Shown here piece by piece: positions 18,212-26,359 of a stretch of 64,000 nucleotides of DNA. The stretch is from Chloroflexota bacterium (GTDB lineage Bacteria; Chloroflexota; UBA11872; UBA12225; JAJDUF01): positions 36,660 through 100,659 of the forward strand of contig JAJDUF010000015.1 of the NCBI GenBank assembly GCA_022826725.1, read 5' to 3'. The notes under the pieces were generated by a model that saw only the letters and a program-made list of their open reading frames with translations, did not search any database and was not told the origin of the DNA. Every line of letters begins with the position of its first letter. Position 1 is the first letter of the stretch. The translations under genes and the position numbers were made by a program.

Positions 18212-19078
18212 ATGACCCAAACACCGACCAGTAGCACGGCACGACCTGTGCGCCGGCTGCGCCTCGGGCATAGCCCCGATTCCGACGACGCCTTCATGTT
18301 CTACGCCCTCGCCTCGGGCGCGGTCAGCGCCGCCGACGTGCGGTTCGACACCGTACACCAGGACATTCAGAGCCTGAATCGCCGCGCGCTGCACGGCGAG
18401 TTGGAAATCACGGCGCTCTCTGCCCACGCCTACGCGCACGTTTGGCGTCACTACGCGCTGTTCACCCACGGCGCCAGCATGGGTCAGCAATATGGCCCGG
18501 TCGTTGTCGCGCCACAGCCGCTGGAACTTGATGCCTTGCTTGGGCAGCGTATCGCCATCCCCGGCTTCCTTACGAGCGCCTACCTCGCCTTGCGCCTCCG
18601 CCTGGCGAGCTTCGAGCCGGTGTTCATGCCCTTTGACCGGATCATGGCGGCCGTCGCTGCCGGTGACGTGCCGGCCGGTCTGCTCATCCACGAAGGCCAG
18701 CTAACGCACGGCTCGCTAGGCCTCCATCCGGTATGCGACTTGGGCGTGTGGTGGCACGAGGAGACGGGGCTGCCGCTCCCGCTCGGCGTCAACGCCATCC
18801 GCCGCAATCTGGGGACGGAGTTGCTCGCCCAGGCCTCGGCCCTGCTCAAAGAGAGCATCCGGTACGGCCTTGCCCACCGCGACGAGGCGCTATCCTACGC
18901 GATGGGGTTCGCCGATGACGTGCCGCGCGACCTCACCGACCGGTTCGTCGCGATGTACGTCAACGACCTCACCCTGGACCTCGGTCCGACGGGACGCGCC
19001 AGCGTGGAGCTATTCCTCCAGCGCGGCTACGAGGCCGGCATCATCCCCGACCTACCACAGGTGGAGTGGATACCCTAG
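18212..19078 (+). CDS. mqnD: 1,4-dihydroxy-6-naphthoate synthase (futalosine pathway)
   Basis: A 288-residue MqnA/MqnD-family protein with a periplasmic-binding-protein fold. The N-terminal GHSPDSDDAFMFYALASG and the central GQRIAIPGFLTSAYLALRL fit the MqnD branch, which cleaves cyclic de-hypoxanthine futalosine to dihydroxynaphthoate during menaquinone synthesis. ATG 18212 has AAGGAG at good spacing; the longer reading frame upstream is repeat-derived. mqnC lies convergently only four bases away, which supports the pathway assignment. Confidence 0.9.
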   Translation: MTQTPTSSTARPVRRLRLGHSPDSDDAFMFYALASGAVSAADVRFDTVHQDIQSLNRRALHGELEITALSAHAYAHVWRHYALFTHGASMGQQYGPVVVAPQPLELDALLGQRIAIPGFLTSAYLALRLRLASFEPVFMPFDRIMAAVAAGDVPAGLLIHEGQLTHGSLGLHPVCDLGVWWHEETGLPLPLGVNAIRRNLGTELLAQASALLKESIRYGLAHRDEALSYAMGFADDVPRDLTDRFVAMYVNDLTLDLGPTGRASVELFLQRGYEAGIIPDLPQVEWIP

Positions 19079-19082
19079 CGCC

Positions 19083-20237
19083 TCAGGCGTAGGTAGCGAT
19101 GACGCGGTAGTGCGTGTCGCGGAGCGCCGGAACACGCCCACACTCGCGGATCAACTGCACCATCGCGTGGTCGGTCATGCGATGGCGCAACCCGGTGGCC
19201 CGCACGACGTTCTCTTCCAGCATGATGCTGCCGAGGTCGTCAGCGCCGTAGGCGAGGCTTGACCGCGCGGCGGTGGTGCCGGTGGTCAGCCATGACCCTT
19301 GGAGCGAGTAGAAATTGTCGAGAAACAGCCGCGAGATGGCCAGCGTCCGCAAGTAGTCGGCAATGGAGGTGGCCCGGCCGCCCAGCTCGGTGTTGCCGGG
19401 CTGATAGATGAACGGGATAAACGCCCGGAAGCCCTGTCCGGGGTCCGCCCTGTCCTGCACGTCGCGGATACGCTGGAAATGCTCGACACGCTCGGCAAAC
19501 GTCTCGACCATGCCGAAGGTCATCGTCGCCGTGGTGCGGATGTGCTGCCGGTGCGCTTCCTCCATCACCTCCAGCCACGAATCCGAGCTGCTCTTGAACG
19601 GACTCACCGCCTTGCGGACCCGTTCGACGAGGACCTCGGCCCCCGCTCCCGGCAGCGAATCCAGACCGGCTCGCCGCAGCCGCCGCAGCACCTCCGGCAC
19701 GGTCAGCCGCGAGACCTTGGCGATATGCAGCACTTCCGGCGGCCCCAGCGAGTGCAGCGTCAGCGGATACCGCTGCTTGACACTGGATAGGAGGTCTTCG
19801 TAGTAGTCAATCTTCAGTTGGGGATCGTGACCGCCCTGGAACATAATCTGAGTTGCGCCCATGTCCAGGGACTCTTCGACCCGGCGGAAGATCTCCTCCT
19901 TGGAGCGCCGGTAGCCTTCCGCATGGCGCGGGAGCCGATAGAACGCGCAAAACGAGCACCGCGCCACGCAGACGTTCGTGTAGTTGATATTGCGGTCAAT
20001 GATGAACGTCGCCCGGTTTTCCGGGTGCATCCGGCGCCGCACGGCATCGGCCGCCGCGCCAATCCGCTCCAAGTCGCCATACTCGAAGAGGTAGAGAGCA
20101 TCCTCGGCAGACAGTCGCTCCCCCTCCTCGACCACTGCGGCAAGGATGGACTCATCTCGCCCCTTCTCGAAGCGGCGCGGCGCGGCTTCCAACTGTTCCG
20201 CGATGGTCGGCGCGGTAGGCGCCAGCACAGCCGTCAT
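19083..20237 (-). CDS. mqnC: Cyclic dehypoxanthinyl futalosine synthase (radical SAM)
   Basis: A 384-residue radical SAM enzyme of menaquinone biosynthesis. The 4Fe-4S ligands are in CVARCSFC (Cys90, Cys94, Cys97) after DRNINYTNV. IMFQGGHDPQLKIDYYEDLL and GADDLGSIMLEENVV distinguish MqnC from MqnE. ATG 20237 follows AAGGAGACGTGC; the upstream frame lacks an SD. It converts dehypoxanthine futalosine to the cyclic form used by MqnD. Confidence 0.95.
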   Translation of the reverse strand: MTAVLAPTAPTIAEQLEAAPRRFEKGRDESILAAVVEEGERLSAEDALYLFEYGDLERIGAAADAVRRRMHPENRATFIIDRNINYTNVCVARCSFCAFYRLPRHAEGYRRSKEEIFRRVEESLDMGATQIMFQGGHDPQLKIDYYEDLLSSVKQRYPLTLHSLGPPEVLHIAKVSRLTVPEVLRRLRRAGLDSLPGAGAEVLVERVRKAVSPFKSSSDSWLEVMEEAHRQHIRTTATMTFGMVETFAERVEHFQRIRDVQDRADPGQGFRAFIPFIYQPGNTELGGRATSIADYLRTLAISRLFLDNFYSLQGSWLTTGTTAARSSLAYGADDLGSIMLEENVVRATGLRHRMTDHAMVQLIRECGRVPALRDTHYRVIATYA

Positions 20238-20429
20238 GCACGTCTCCTTCGCAGCGTCACCCCACATTGTAGCCCATGGCCTAGACAACCGCGAGCGACC
20301 CGCCGGCCATTCGGCGCGTTATCATTTCTATCATGAGGTGATGACGACCCGCTCTCCTCCCCAACGCTTGTCCAGAATGTATGGTGAGGTATCACCGGGC
20401 CGACCGGTCCCAGCCGCTGGGAGCGTTCC

Positions 20430-21275
20430 ATGAGCGTAGCCAAGCGTGACGTGTCTGCGGCGGCACACACACTGGGCCTCTCCGGCCGCCCCCTGTGCGT
20501 GCATGTCTCTCTGCGCTCATTCGGCTGGGTCGCCGGCGGCGCGCCAACCGTCATCACCGGTCTGCTCGCAGCCGGCTGCACGCTCCTAGTCCCAACATTC
20601 TCCTGGGAAACCTATGCGGTAGCGCCACTCCCGCGTCAGCGCCTCGCGCAGAACGGCACGTCCCCAGGCTATTACGAGACATCGCAGCAGGCACTACCCG
20701 GCGCTGCACGTATCTATACTCCGGACGCGCCGGACATTGACCGCGCGGACATGGGCGCCATCCCAGCCGCCGTGCTCGCGATGCCCAGACGTGTCCGTGG
20801 CGACCATCCGCTCTGCTCATTCACCGCGGTTGGTCCACTCGCCAATGAGTTGGTTGCCGCGCAGCAGCCATTGCACGTGTTCGCCCCGCTCCGAGCGCTG
20901 GCGGAGATGGGCGGCTCCGTCGTGCTGATGGGCGTTGGGCTAACGGAGTTGACCCTAATCCATCTGGCTGAGCAGGTGGCCGGGCGGAACCTGTTTCGGC
21001 GCTGGGCCAACGGCTCCGATGGACAGCCCATGGCCGTCGAGGTGGGGGGCTGCTCCGATGGTTTCGGCAAGTTCGAGCCGATTCTCGCTCCCGTAATGCG
21101 GAGCACCGTTGTCGGCCAGAGCAGGTGGCGCGTCTATCCTGCCCACGAGACACTTGAGCGCACAGCACAGGCTATCCGCAACGACCCGCTGATGACACAC
21201 TGCGGCCGCGCGGACTGCAACCGCTGCCACGACGCGGTGCTCGACGGCCCCATCCTACCCGCCTCTGAACGATGA
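20430..21275 (+). CDS. AAC(3)/YokD-family N-acetyltransferase-like protein
   Basis: A 281-residue protein of the aminoglycoside 3-N-acetyltransferase superfamily. Family features are CVHVSLRSFGWVAGG near residue 25, LVPTFSWETY, GDHPLCSFTAVGPLA and VLMGVGLTELTLIHLAEQ. It ends with a cysteine-containing segment HCGRADCNRCH that could bind a metal. Members act on aminoglycosides or, more often in environmental bacteria, on unknown amines. Resistance should not be assumed. It stands alone between mqnC and a toxin-antitoxin-like pair. Confidence 0.82.
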   Translation: MSVAKRDVSAAAHTLGLSGRPLCVHVSLRSFGWVAGGAPTVITGLLAAGCTLLVPTFSWETYAVAPLPRQRLAQNGTSPGYYETSQQALPGAARIYTPDAPDIDRADMGAIPAAVLAMPRRVRGDHPLCSFTAVGPLANELVAAQQPLHVFAPLRALAEMGGSVVLMGVGLTELTLIHLAEQVAGRNLFRRWANGSDGQPMAVEVGGCSDGFGKFEPILAPVMRSTVVGQSRWRVYPAHETLERTAQAIRNDPLMTHCGRADCNRCHDAVLDGPILPASER

Positions 21276-21355
21276 CCGAGTGAGCAGCCAGTGGTGCAGG
21301 CCGGGCGTGCTGTGCGGCATCTCCCTATGGAAGGGATACCTAGCTCGGCGCGGAA

Positions 21356-21742
21356 CTAGACAGCCACCGGGCGGCGCACCTTCGCCAGCGCCGCGGATAG
21401 AGAGGTGGCAAAGATGGAGCTTGTCCGCAGTACGCGCTCAATGCGACGTTGGGCTAGAGCGTGGTCAACTGGCTCGTCCGCAGCCGGCCGCTCCTCACCT
21501 GCTTGGTCGGCCAGCCAATAGTCGAAAGGGCTGATGGTCAGACTCAGTGGCACGCCCGTTTCTTCGTCAATACGCAGGTAGAAGTCCCAGTCGGCCACAT
21601 CAACCCACACCCCGGATCGCCCCGCGCTGCCGGGCAAGACAACCTCCATCTCGCCCGTATCGGTGTCATAGCGCCACTCCGCCGCAGGCAAGGACGCCAC
21701 AATGCGGTCAGCCATCTCTCGCACAGCACATCGAGCGCTCAT
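21356..21742 (-). CDS. Candidate antitoxin (DUF2283-like), downstream partner
   Basis: A 128-residue protein. The central part WRYDTDTGEMEVVLPG...DFYLRIDEETGVPLSL resembles the beta-rich DUF2283 type found in toxin-antitoxin loci, preceded by a helical segment. ATG 21742 overlaps the stop of the upstream gene as ATGA, so translation is coupled. The assignment rests on weak similarity and gene arrangement; it might instead be an unrelated small regulatory partner. Confidence 0.5.
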   Translation of the reverse strand: MSARCAVREMADRIVASLPAAEWRYDTDTGEMEVVLPGSAGRSGVWVDVADWDFYLRIDEETGVPLSLTISPFDYWLADQAGEERPAADEPVDHALAQRRIERVLRTSSIFATSLSAALAKVRRPVAV

Positions 21743-22122
21743 CGGGACCGCCTCCATACTAACTGAAGCTGGCTCCGCACACGGTTAGTCAGATAAGCGG
21801 TAGCCAGATAGCCCACCGGAGTACCACCCGGGCCATCCGGCAGCCACTTGACAGCTACACGGACGAAGTCTCCGGTCCGGGCAACATAGGCTGAACGGAC
21901 TCCAAAGTATGCCTGTATTGTAGCGGCCGGGTTGCGGGTACGAGCGGTGTGCTCGGGGTCGTCATAGATGGCAACAGGATCGCGTATTGTGGCCCGCACC
22001 GCCCTTTCATGGCGAGCTAGCTCCGGATGACCAGTAAGCACATGCCGCCACTCGGCGTTGCCACACCGAACCGGACGGCCTAGAGGATCGGTCTCCGACC
22101 AGCGCCACCTAGTAGTCTCCAT
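21739..22122 (-). CDS. Candidate RelE/BECR-fold toxin
   Basis: A 127-residue basic protein starting at ATG 22122. The order WRHVLTGHPEL, AVRATIRDPVAIYDDP, then a beta-strand block (YFGVRSAYVARTGDFVRVAVKWL) and the ending GYLATAYLTNRV resembles small phage-associated BECR-fold (barnase/EndoU/colicin/RelE) nucleases. The toxin-first order with a coupled partner is consistent with a higB/relB-reverse type module. Activity is not established. Confidence 0.5.
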   Translation of the reverse strand: METTRWRWSETDPLGRPVRCGNAEWRHVLTGHPELARHERAVRATIRDPVAIYDDPEHTARTRNPAATIQAYFGVRSAYVARTGDFVRVAVKWLPDGPGGTPVGYLATAYLTNRVRSQLQLVWRRSR

Positions 22123-22191
22123 GTGCGTACTATGCCTACCCGGCGGACTTGTGACCGATCCCCCCGGAAGCACCAGTTGGGGATGCGGTGC

Positions 22192-23292
22192 TCAGGCCGC
22201 GCGGTAACGCTCGGCGACCTGATGGTTGAGAGCGGCGCCTAAGCCCGGCGCCGCAGTCAACTGCACCGCCCCGTCATGCACGGCCAGCGGCACCGTGAGT
22301 AGGTCGTCAACCCACGGTACGTCGCCTAACTGGTACTCCAGCACCAGATTGTTGGGGATGCACGCGCACAAATGCGCGCTGGCCAGCGTGGCGACCGGGC
22401 CGACCATATTGTGCGGCGCCACCGGGATGTAGTAGGTATCGGCAGCGGCGGCAATCTTCTTCATTTCCATGATGCCGCCCGTGCGGGCCAAGTCCGGCAT
22501 GATGATGTCCGCTGCCTGCCGCTCGAATAGCTCGCGGAACTCGTAGCGCGTGTTCAGCAATTCCCCGGTACAAATGGGCGTGGTCGTGCCCTCAGTCACC
22601 TTCGCCAGCGCCCGCACGTTGCCCGACGGCACCGGGTCCTCGATCCACAGCAACTCATAGGGCGCCAGCGCCGCACCCAAGCGCAGCGACGCCGCCACGT
22701 CGAAGGCGCCGTGACAGTCCACGGCCAGGTCAATGTCCGCGCCGACCGCCTCGCGCACGGCCGCCACCATCTGCGCCATCTGCCGCAGGTCGGCCGGCGC
22801 GAGGGCGCGGTTGAAGCGCCGCGCCGCCGGAATCGGCTCGTCCACGTCCATCTTGAGCGCCCGGAAGCCCTGCGCGACGGCCGCACACGCCATCGCAGCG
22901 TACTCCTCCTCGACGTACCGCGCGCCACGGAAGAAGCCGTCCACGTACACTGGGATATCAGCGCGGCACTGCCCGCCGAGCAAGTTGTAGATCGGCTGGC
23001 CGGCAGCTTGACCGACGATATCCCACAGCGCCGTCTCGATCCCGCTCAAGGCCGCCGGGTGCAGCCCGCTGCGGTACAGCGTCTCCCAGTGCAGCTCGAT
23101 CCGAAACGGGTCCTTCCCGACAAGGTACTCGCCGGCCTGCTCGATACTCGCCAACACCCCCGTCGCCTGATAGCAGAGCGACTCACCGAGTCCGACGATC
23201 CCGGCGTCCGTGTAGACCTCGACAAACAGCATCGGAAACCGTGGCCAATGCCGCCCCTGGACCGGCCACACCCGCACTTCCGTTACCCGCAT
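22192..23292 (-). CDS. Enolase-superfamily dehydratase (mandelate racemase/galactonate dehydratase-like)
   Basis: A 366-residue mandelate racemase/muconate lactonizing enzyme-like protein, probably a sugar-acid dehydratase. Metal ligands and acid-base groups are visible in order: LKMDVD, the aspartate of LAVDCHGAFD (with His two residues on, as in galactonate dehydratases), the glutamate of WIEDPVPSG, the glutamate of CTGELLNTR, and the histidine of APHNMVGP. The likely product is a 2-keto-3-deoxy acid. It is one of two superfamily members here; the other is at 30603-31787. Substrate unknown. Confidence 0.9.
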   Translation of the reverse strand: MRVTEVRVWPVQGRHWPRFPMLFVEVYTDAGIVGLGESLCYQATGVLASIEQAGEYLVGKDPFRIELHWETLYRSGLHPAALSGIETALWDIVGQAAGQPIYNLLGGQCRADIPVYVDGFFRGARYVEEEYAAMACAAVAQGFRALKMDVDEPIPAARRFNRALAPADLRQMAQMVAAVREAVGADIDLAVDCHGAFDVAASLRLGAALAPYELLWIEDPVPSGNVRALAKVTEGTTTPICTGELLNTRYEFRELFERQAADIIMPDLARTGGIMEMKKIAAAADTYYIPVAPHNMVGPVATLASAHLCACIPNNLVLEYQLGDVPWVDDLLTVPLAVHDGAVQLTAAPGLGAALNHQVAERYRAA

Positions 23293-23376
23293 TGCACTCC
23301 GTCCTCACCACCCGGCCGTCTCTGCTCAGTCTGCCCCTCTATGGTCTGCCCCCGGCTCCGCCGGGCGAGAGTCCAT

Positions 23377-23429
23377 CCCCTCCCCTGGAGCTTGCTCCGG
23401 GGGAGGGGTAGGGAGGGGGCAAGGGGTGA
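23377..23429. repeat. Family A-like palindromic repeat, divergent copy
   Basis: CCCCTCCCCTGGAGC pairs with GCTCCGGGGGAGGGG, followed by a GGGAGGGGGCAAGGGGTGA tail. It has the family layout with a changed stem. It lies upstream of the enolase-superfamily gene. Confidence 0.6.
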
Positions 23430-24042
23430 ATTCTTCAAGCAACGAGAGAATTGCCCTTAAGACCGTTGTCATCTCCCCACCCCGGTCCGATATGCACCCA
23501 CTGACGGGAGTGGTAGATGCAAGACTATCCTGGAGCGCCGGGCACCGCCCGGCCGGGGAACCCCGGCACCGCTGTGCCGGCCGCGTGCGGTGGCGCGGCC
23601 GTGCAGTCGCAGCCGCAGGCGTGGGATCACGACCGATCCCACACCACGCCCTTGCCCTTGCCCATGGCGCCGGATCACAACCGATCTCGCGCCGCGCCCT
23701 TGCCCATGTCCATGGCGTCGCCAGGCCACGCTGACGCTGGTTGTGGCCCGGCAAGCGCCGGCCGTAGTGTGCCACTGCCCACCGCCCCCGTGCCGGCTCA
23801 TCCGAGCCGGCTGCTCCAGGGAGTCTTGCGCCGCGTCACTGCCACTCCCCGCACTTTCACCTACCCGCAATCCCGCTACACCACTCGTCAAGTGCATCCT
23901 GCCGTCCACGTGCCGACCCGCCCATCGCCTGCCACCGCGGGCACGGACTGCCCACGCACACCACACTCGCGCGCGCCGCCCTCGGTCGCCCGCCGAAAAC
24001 ATATCCTTCGCAGGGGTTAGGGGGTTATCATGAGGCAGGCCG
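23430..24042. other. About 610 bases without a credible gene; two-copy 48-base direct repeat
   Basis: Reading frames are open on both strands only because of high GC; their products are Pro/Arg or Gly/Arg low-complexity and have no SD. Two imperfect 48-base direct copies start at 23624 and 23672 (each begins GGATCAC-ACCGATC). The stretch is rich in short GC palindromes. No RNA gene or known element is recognisable. Confidence 0.5.
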
Positions 24043-24879
24043 CTACTTGTCTCCCACGATCTTGTGCCGATGCGCCGCGTGCGACTCGGCAGCCCTCGTG
24101 AGCGCCGCCTCCGACACGACAATCCGCGGCAGCAGTTCCGGCCCCTCACGCACAAAGCCCTCGCCGTACAGCGTGCCGGCGAACCACCCGGTATTGCCCA
24201 CGGAGACATCAATGCGCCGCCGCGCCCAGGCCGGGGTGTGCCCCTGGCTCTCGAACAGCGCCTCCGCCTGCACCCGCTGCTCGAACCAATCGCTCACGTC
24301 CACCACAAAGTCAAGCTCGTCGCGCTGGAAGTAGACGCCCATGAAGTAGGTGGCTGCGATCCGGTGCGGCCGCGTGTGACGGACGTAGGCCGACGCCATC
24401 ACGCGGGCGTCCATCAGCGCGCGCACGCTCTCCGTGTGGTCGTCGCGCGTGCCGGAGACGACCCGGCGCTGGCCGTCCGATGAAGGGCTGGTCGTAATCA
24501 GCACGTGCGGCCGCACGTCGAGAATGACATCCCGCAGCGCCTCGATGGACTCGGGGTAGTTTTCCAACCGAAACGGCTGGGGAAAGCCGAGGATCCGCAC
24601 GTCCGTAATCCCGAAGATCGCGCACGCCTGCCGTAGCTCCGTCTCCTTCCCGGCGGCATAATCCTCCGGCGTGCGGTTGATGATCGCCGGGTCGCGCTCG
24701 GCCTCCGGCTTCATCAGCTCGTCGTGCAGCTCCTCGTTATGCGTAAACGCGCCGCTCGTCACGCTCACGACCGTCACCGAGTCGCCGCGGGCAGTGTGGA
24801 TACCGCACGTGCCGGCGCAGTGCGTGAAATCGTGCGGATGCGCCGACACCACCAACAAACGCAGCGGTTCTGATGTCAT
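24043..24879 (-). CDS. PIG-L-family deacetylase-like protein with altered active-site motif
   Basis: A 278-residue PIG-L/LmbE-fold protein. The family Zn site normally reads AHPDDE; here it is AHPHDF (His14, His16, Asp17), so the usual general-base aspartate is replaced by histidine and the glutamate by phenylalanine. The second motif is DDHTESV near the middle. ATG 24879 has GAGGAGG in its leader; the open frame upstream comes from palindromic repeats. Members hydrolyse N-acyl groups of sugars or thiols. It may still bind metal, but catalysis could differ. Confidence 0.8.
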   Translation of the reverse strand: MTSEPLRLLVVSAHPHDFTHCAGTCGIHTARGDSVTVVSVTSGAFTHNEELHDELMKPEAERDPAIINRTPEDYAAGKETELRQACAIFGITDVRILGFPQPFRLENYPESIEALRDVILDVRPHVLITTSPSSDGQRRVVSGTRDDHTESVRALMDARVMASAYVRHTRPHRIAATYFMGVYFQRDELDFVVDVSDWFEQRVQAEALFESQGHTPAWARRRIDVSVGNTGWFAGTLYGEGFVREGPELLPRIVVSEAALTRAAESHAAHRHKIVGDK

Positions 24880-24900
24880 CGCGACCTCCTCCTCGAAATC

Positions 24901-25060
24901 CCCGTCCCCCCGCTGTGCGGGGGGACCATAGGGGGGCTGCGTGCCTCCCCACACCGTCATTGCGGCGCAATCCGCAATCCAGGCATGATCCTGCCCGTCA
25001 TTCCCGCGCACGCGGGAATCCACGTCCCCCCGCCGCAGCGGGGGGGCCATAGGGGGGCCT
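24901..25060. repeat. Composite repeat: families C, B, C
   Basis: A C copy (24901-24939, CCGTCCCCCCGCTGTGCGGG then GACCATAGGGGGG), a B copy (24993-25023, CCGTCATTCCCGCG and CGCGGGAATCCACG) and a second C copy (25024-25060). The B and last C units abut exactly as at 38332-38396. Confidence 0.8.
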
Positions 25061-25091
25061 GTACCCTACTCATCTCTCTCGTCTAGCAGCA

Positions 25092-26174
25092 CTAGCCTTC
25101 TCCGACCTGCAATCGCACCTCTGCCTCGCTGACGCCACATTCTTGCAGCAGCTTTCTGGCACGATTCACGGCTTGTTTAGCATCGATATCTGCTTCAAAT
25201 TTCAGTGGTGTCCCGGCGACTGGTTGGGGACGCCTGAACTGACTTCCCGATGGATTGTAGCCATCCGTGTTGACTATATGTGTGCGTTCGTCCGAATAAA
25301 CCGGGATTTTACTCATCGTGAGCAACTTGTTCGACCATAGCCATTTGATTATAGGTTCCAGCAGTCGATTCCAGTACTTCATCTCGCAGGTGCTCTCGTC
25401 GGGAAACCTGATCGCTGTCGGGCGGTTCCCAATTGTTGGGTGCGGTGACTCTGATAGTGGCACCCAGCCTGCTGTCGCAGGAGGCAGTTCCGATGCTCGC
25501 GCCAGTGCTGGCGCTGGCGGCTCCTGGACCTCCGGCGCCACTGCCGGTTGGGCTGTCACCGGCTCCCGTGGTGGCGCCGGCGGTGTTTCGATCACTGGTT
25601 TAGTAACCGTCGTCAGTACCGGCTCGTTCGCCGCTGCCGGCTGACCCGCTGCGAGGTTAGGCCGCCAGAGCAAGAGTAGTTTCAGCGCTACTTCATGCAC
25701 CGGAAGGTCTGCGATGGATATATTCAGCAGAAGCCGGTCTTCAATCGGCGCCGGATCGAATACCTTATACAGCTCCCAATGATTTCCGTCGGTCAATCCC
25801 GCATACGGGACGCCGGACATATTGGCGTAGTTGACGATCTGCATACGGTGGGACACCAACTGCTCGCCTAGCCGCTTGGCCTCGACGAGGGCTACCGGTT
25901 TACCGGTACTGTCTAGCAGCGCGTAGTCGGCGCGGTTGCCGCGCAGATCGTACTCCGGCAGCACCAGCGCCGGATCGGCCGTATCCCAGCCCAGCGCTTG
26001 CAGGAGCGGATCAATCAGCGCCATGCGGGTGCGCGTCTCGTTGGCCTGCAACGCTTGTCGGTGCGTCTGGAGGCGTGCCTTGAGTGTCTCGATCACACTC
26101 ACCAAATCATCAAGTGGCACGGCATCCCTCCCGCTTAGTTCCCCCACAGAGCTACTGCGTAGCGTATGGTACAT
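25092..26174 (-). CDS. Stand-alone HsdR-N-like nuclease domain protein
   Basis: A 360-residue protein. Residues about 20-60 are helical/coiled-coil; residues about 70-180 match the type I restriction HsdR N-terminal nuclease: PEYDLRGNRADYALLD...PVALVEAKRLG gives the PD-(D/E)xK core, followed by VPYAGLTDGNHWELYK. A Pro/Ala-rich linker precedes a C-terminal domain ending AKQAVNRARKLLQECGV. No helicase, methylase or specificity gene is adjacent, so it is not a full restriction system. ATG 26174 has GGGAGGG upstream. Confidence 0.8.
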   Translation of the reverse strand: MYHTLRSSSVGELSGRDAVPLDDLVSVIETLKARLQTHRQALQANETRTRMALIDPLLQALGWDTADPALVLPEYDLRGNRADYALLDSTGKPVALVEAKRLGEQLVSHRMQIVNYANMSGVPYAGLTDGNHWELYKVFDPAPIEDRLLLNISIADLPVHEVALKLLLLWRPNLAAGQPAAANEPVLTTVTKPVIETPPAPPREPVTAQPAVAPEVQEPPAPALARASELPPATAGWVPLSESPHPTIGNRPTAIRFPDESTCEMKYWNRLLEPIIKWLWSNKLLTMSKIPVYSDERTHIVNTDGYNPSGSQFRRPQPVAGTPLKFEADIDAKQAVNRARKLLQECGVSEAEVRLQVGEG

Positions 26175-26210
26175 GATGCCCTCCCACCGAGCGCACTCGG
26201 CGCAGCGCGG

Positions 26211-26264
26211 GACTCCCCCTCTCCATCGCAAGCGATGGAGAGGGGGCCGGGGGGTGAGGCGCAG
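26211..26264. repeat. Family A palindromic repeat
   Basis: CCCCCTCTCCATCGC pairs with GCGATGGAGAGGGGG, then CCGGGGGGTGAGGC. It lies in the divergent gap between the HsdR-N-like gene and the luciferase-like gene. Confidence 0.85.
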
Positions 26265-26359
26265 AGTCACCACACTAGGTACAATAGCCACCGCTGGCCC
26301 CGGCCGGTAGGTGGCGAGGAACGTAGCCGACCGTCAGCAGCGTAAGTAAGGAGAGTCGT

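Noticed and set aside
20430..21275. AAC(3)-like gene as an antibiotic resistance determinant
   Set aside because: Family membership alone does not show drug activity and the context is not a resistance island.
23624..23719. Direct repeat as a CRISPR fragment
   Set aside because: Only two imperfect copies with no spacer and no cas genes.
23469..24212. Long open frames on both strands at 23.5-24.2 kb
   Set aside because: Products are Gly/Arg- or Pro-rich low-complexity with no SD and no family features; they arise from high GC content.
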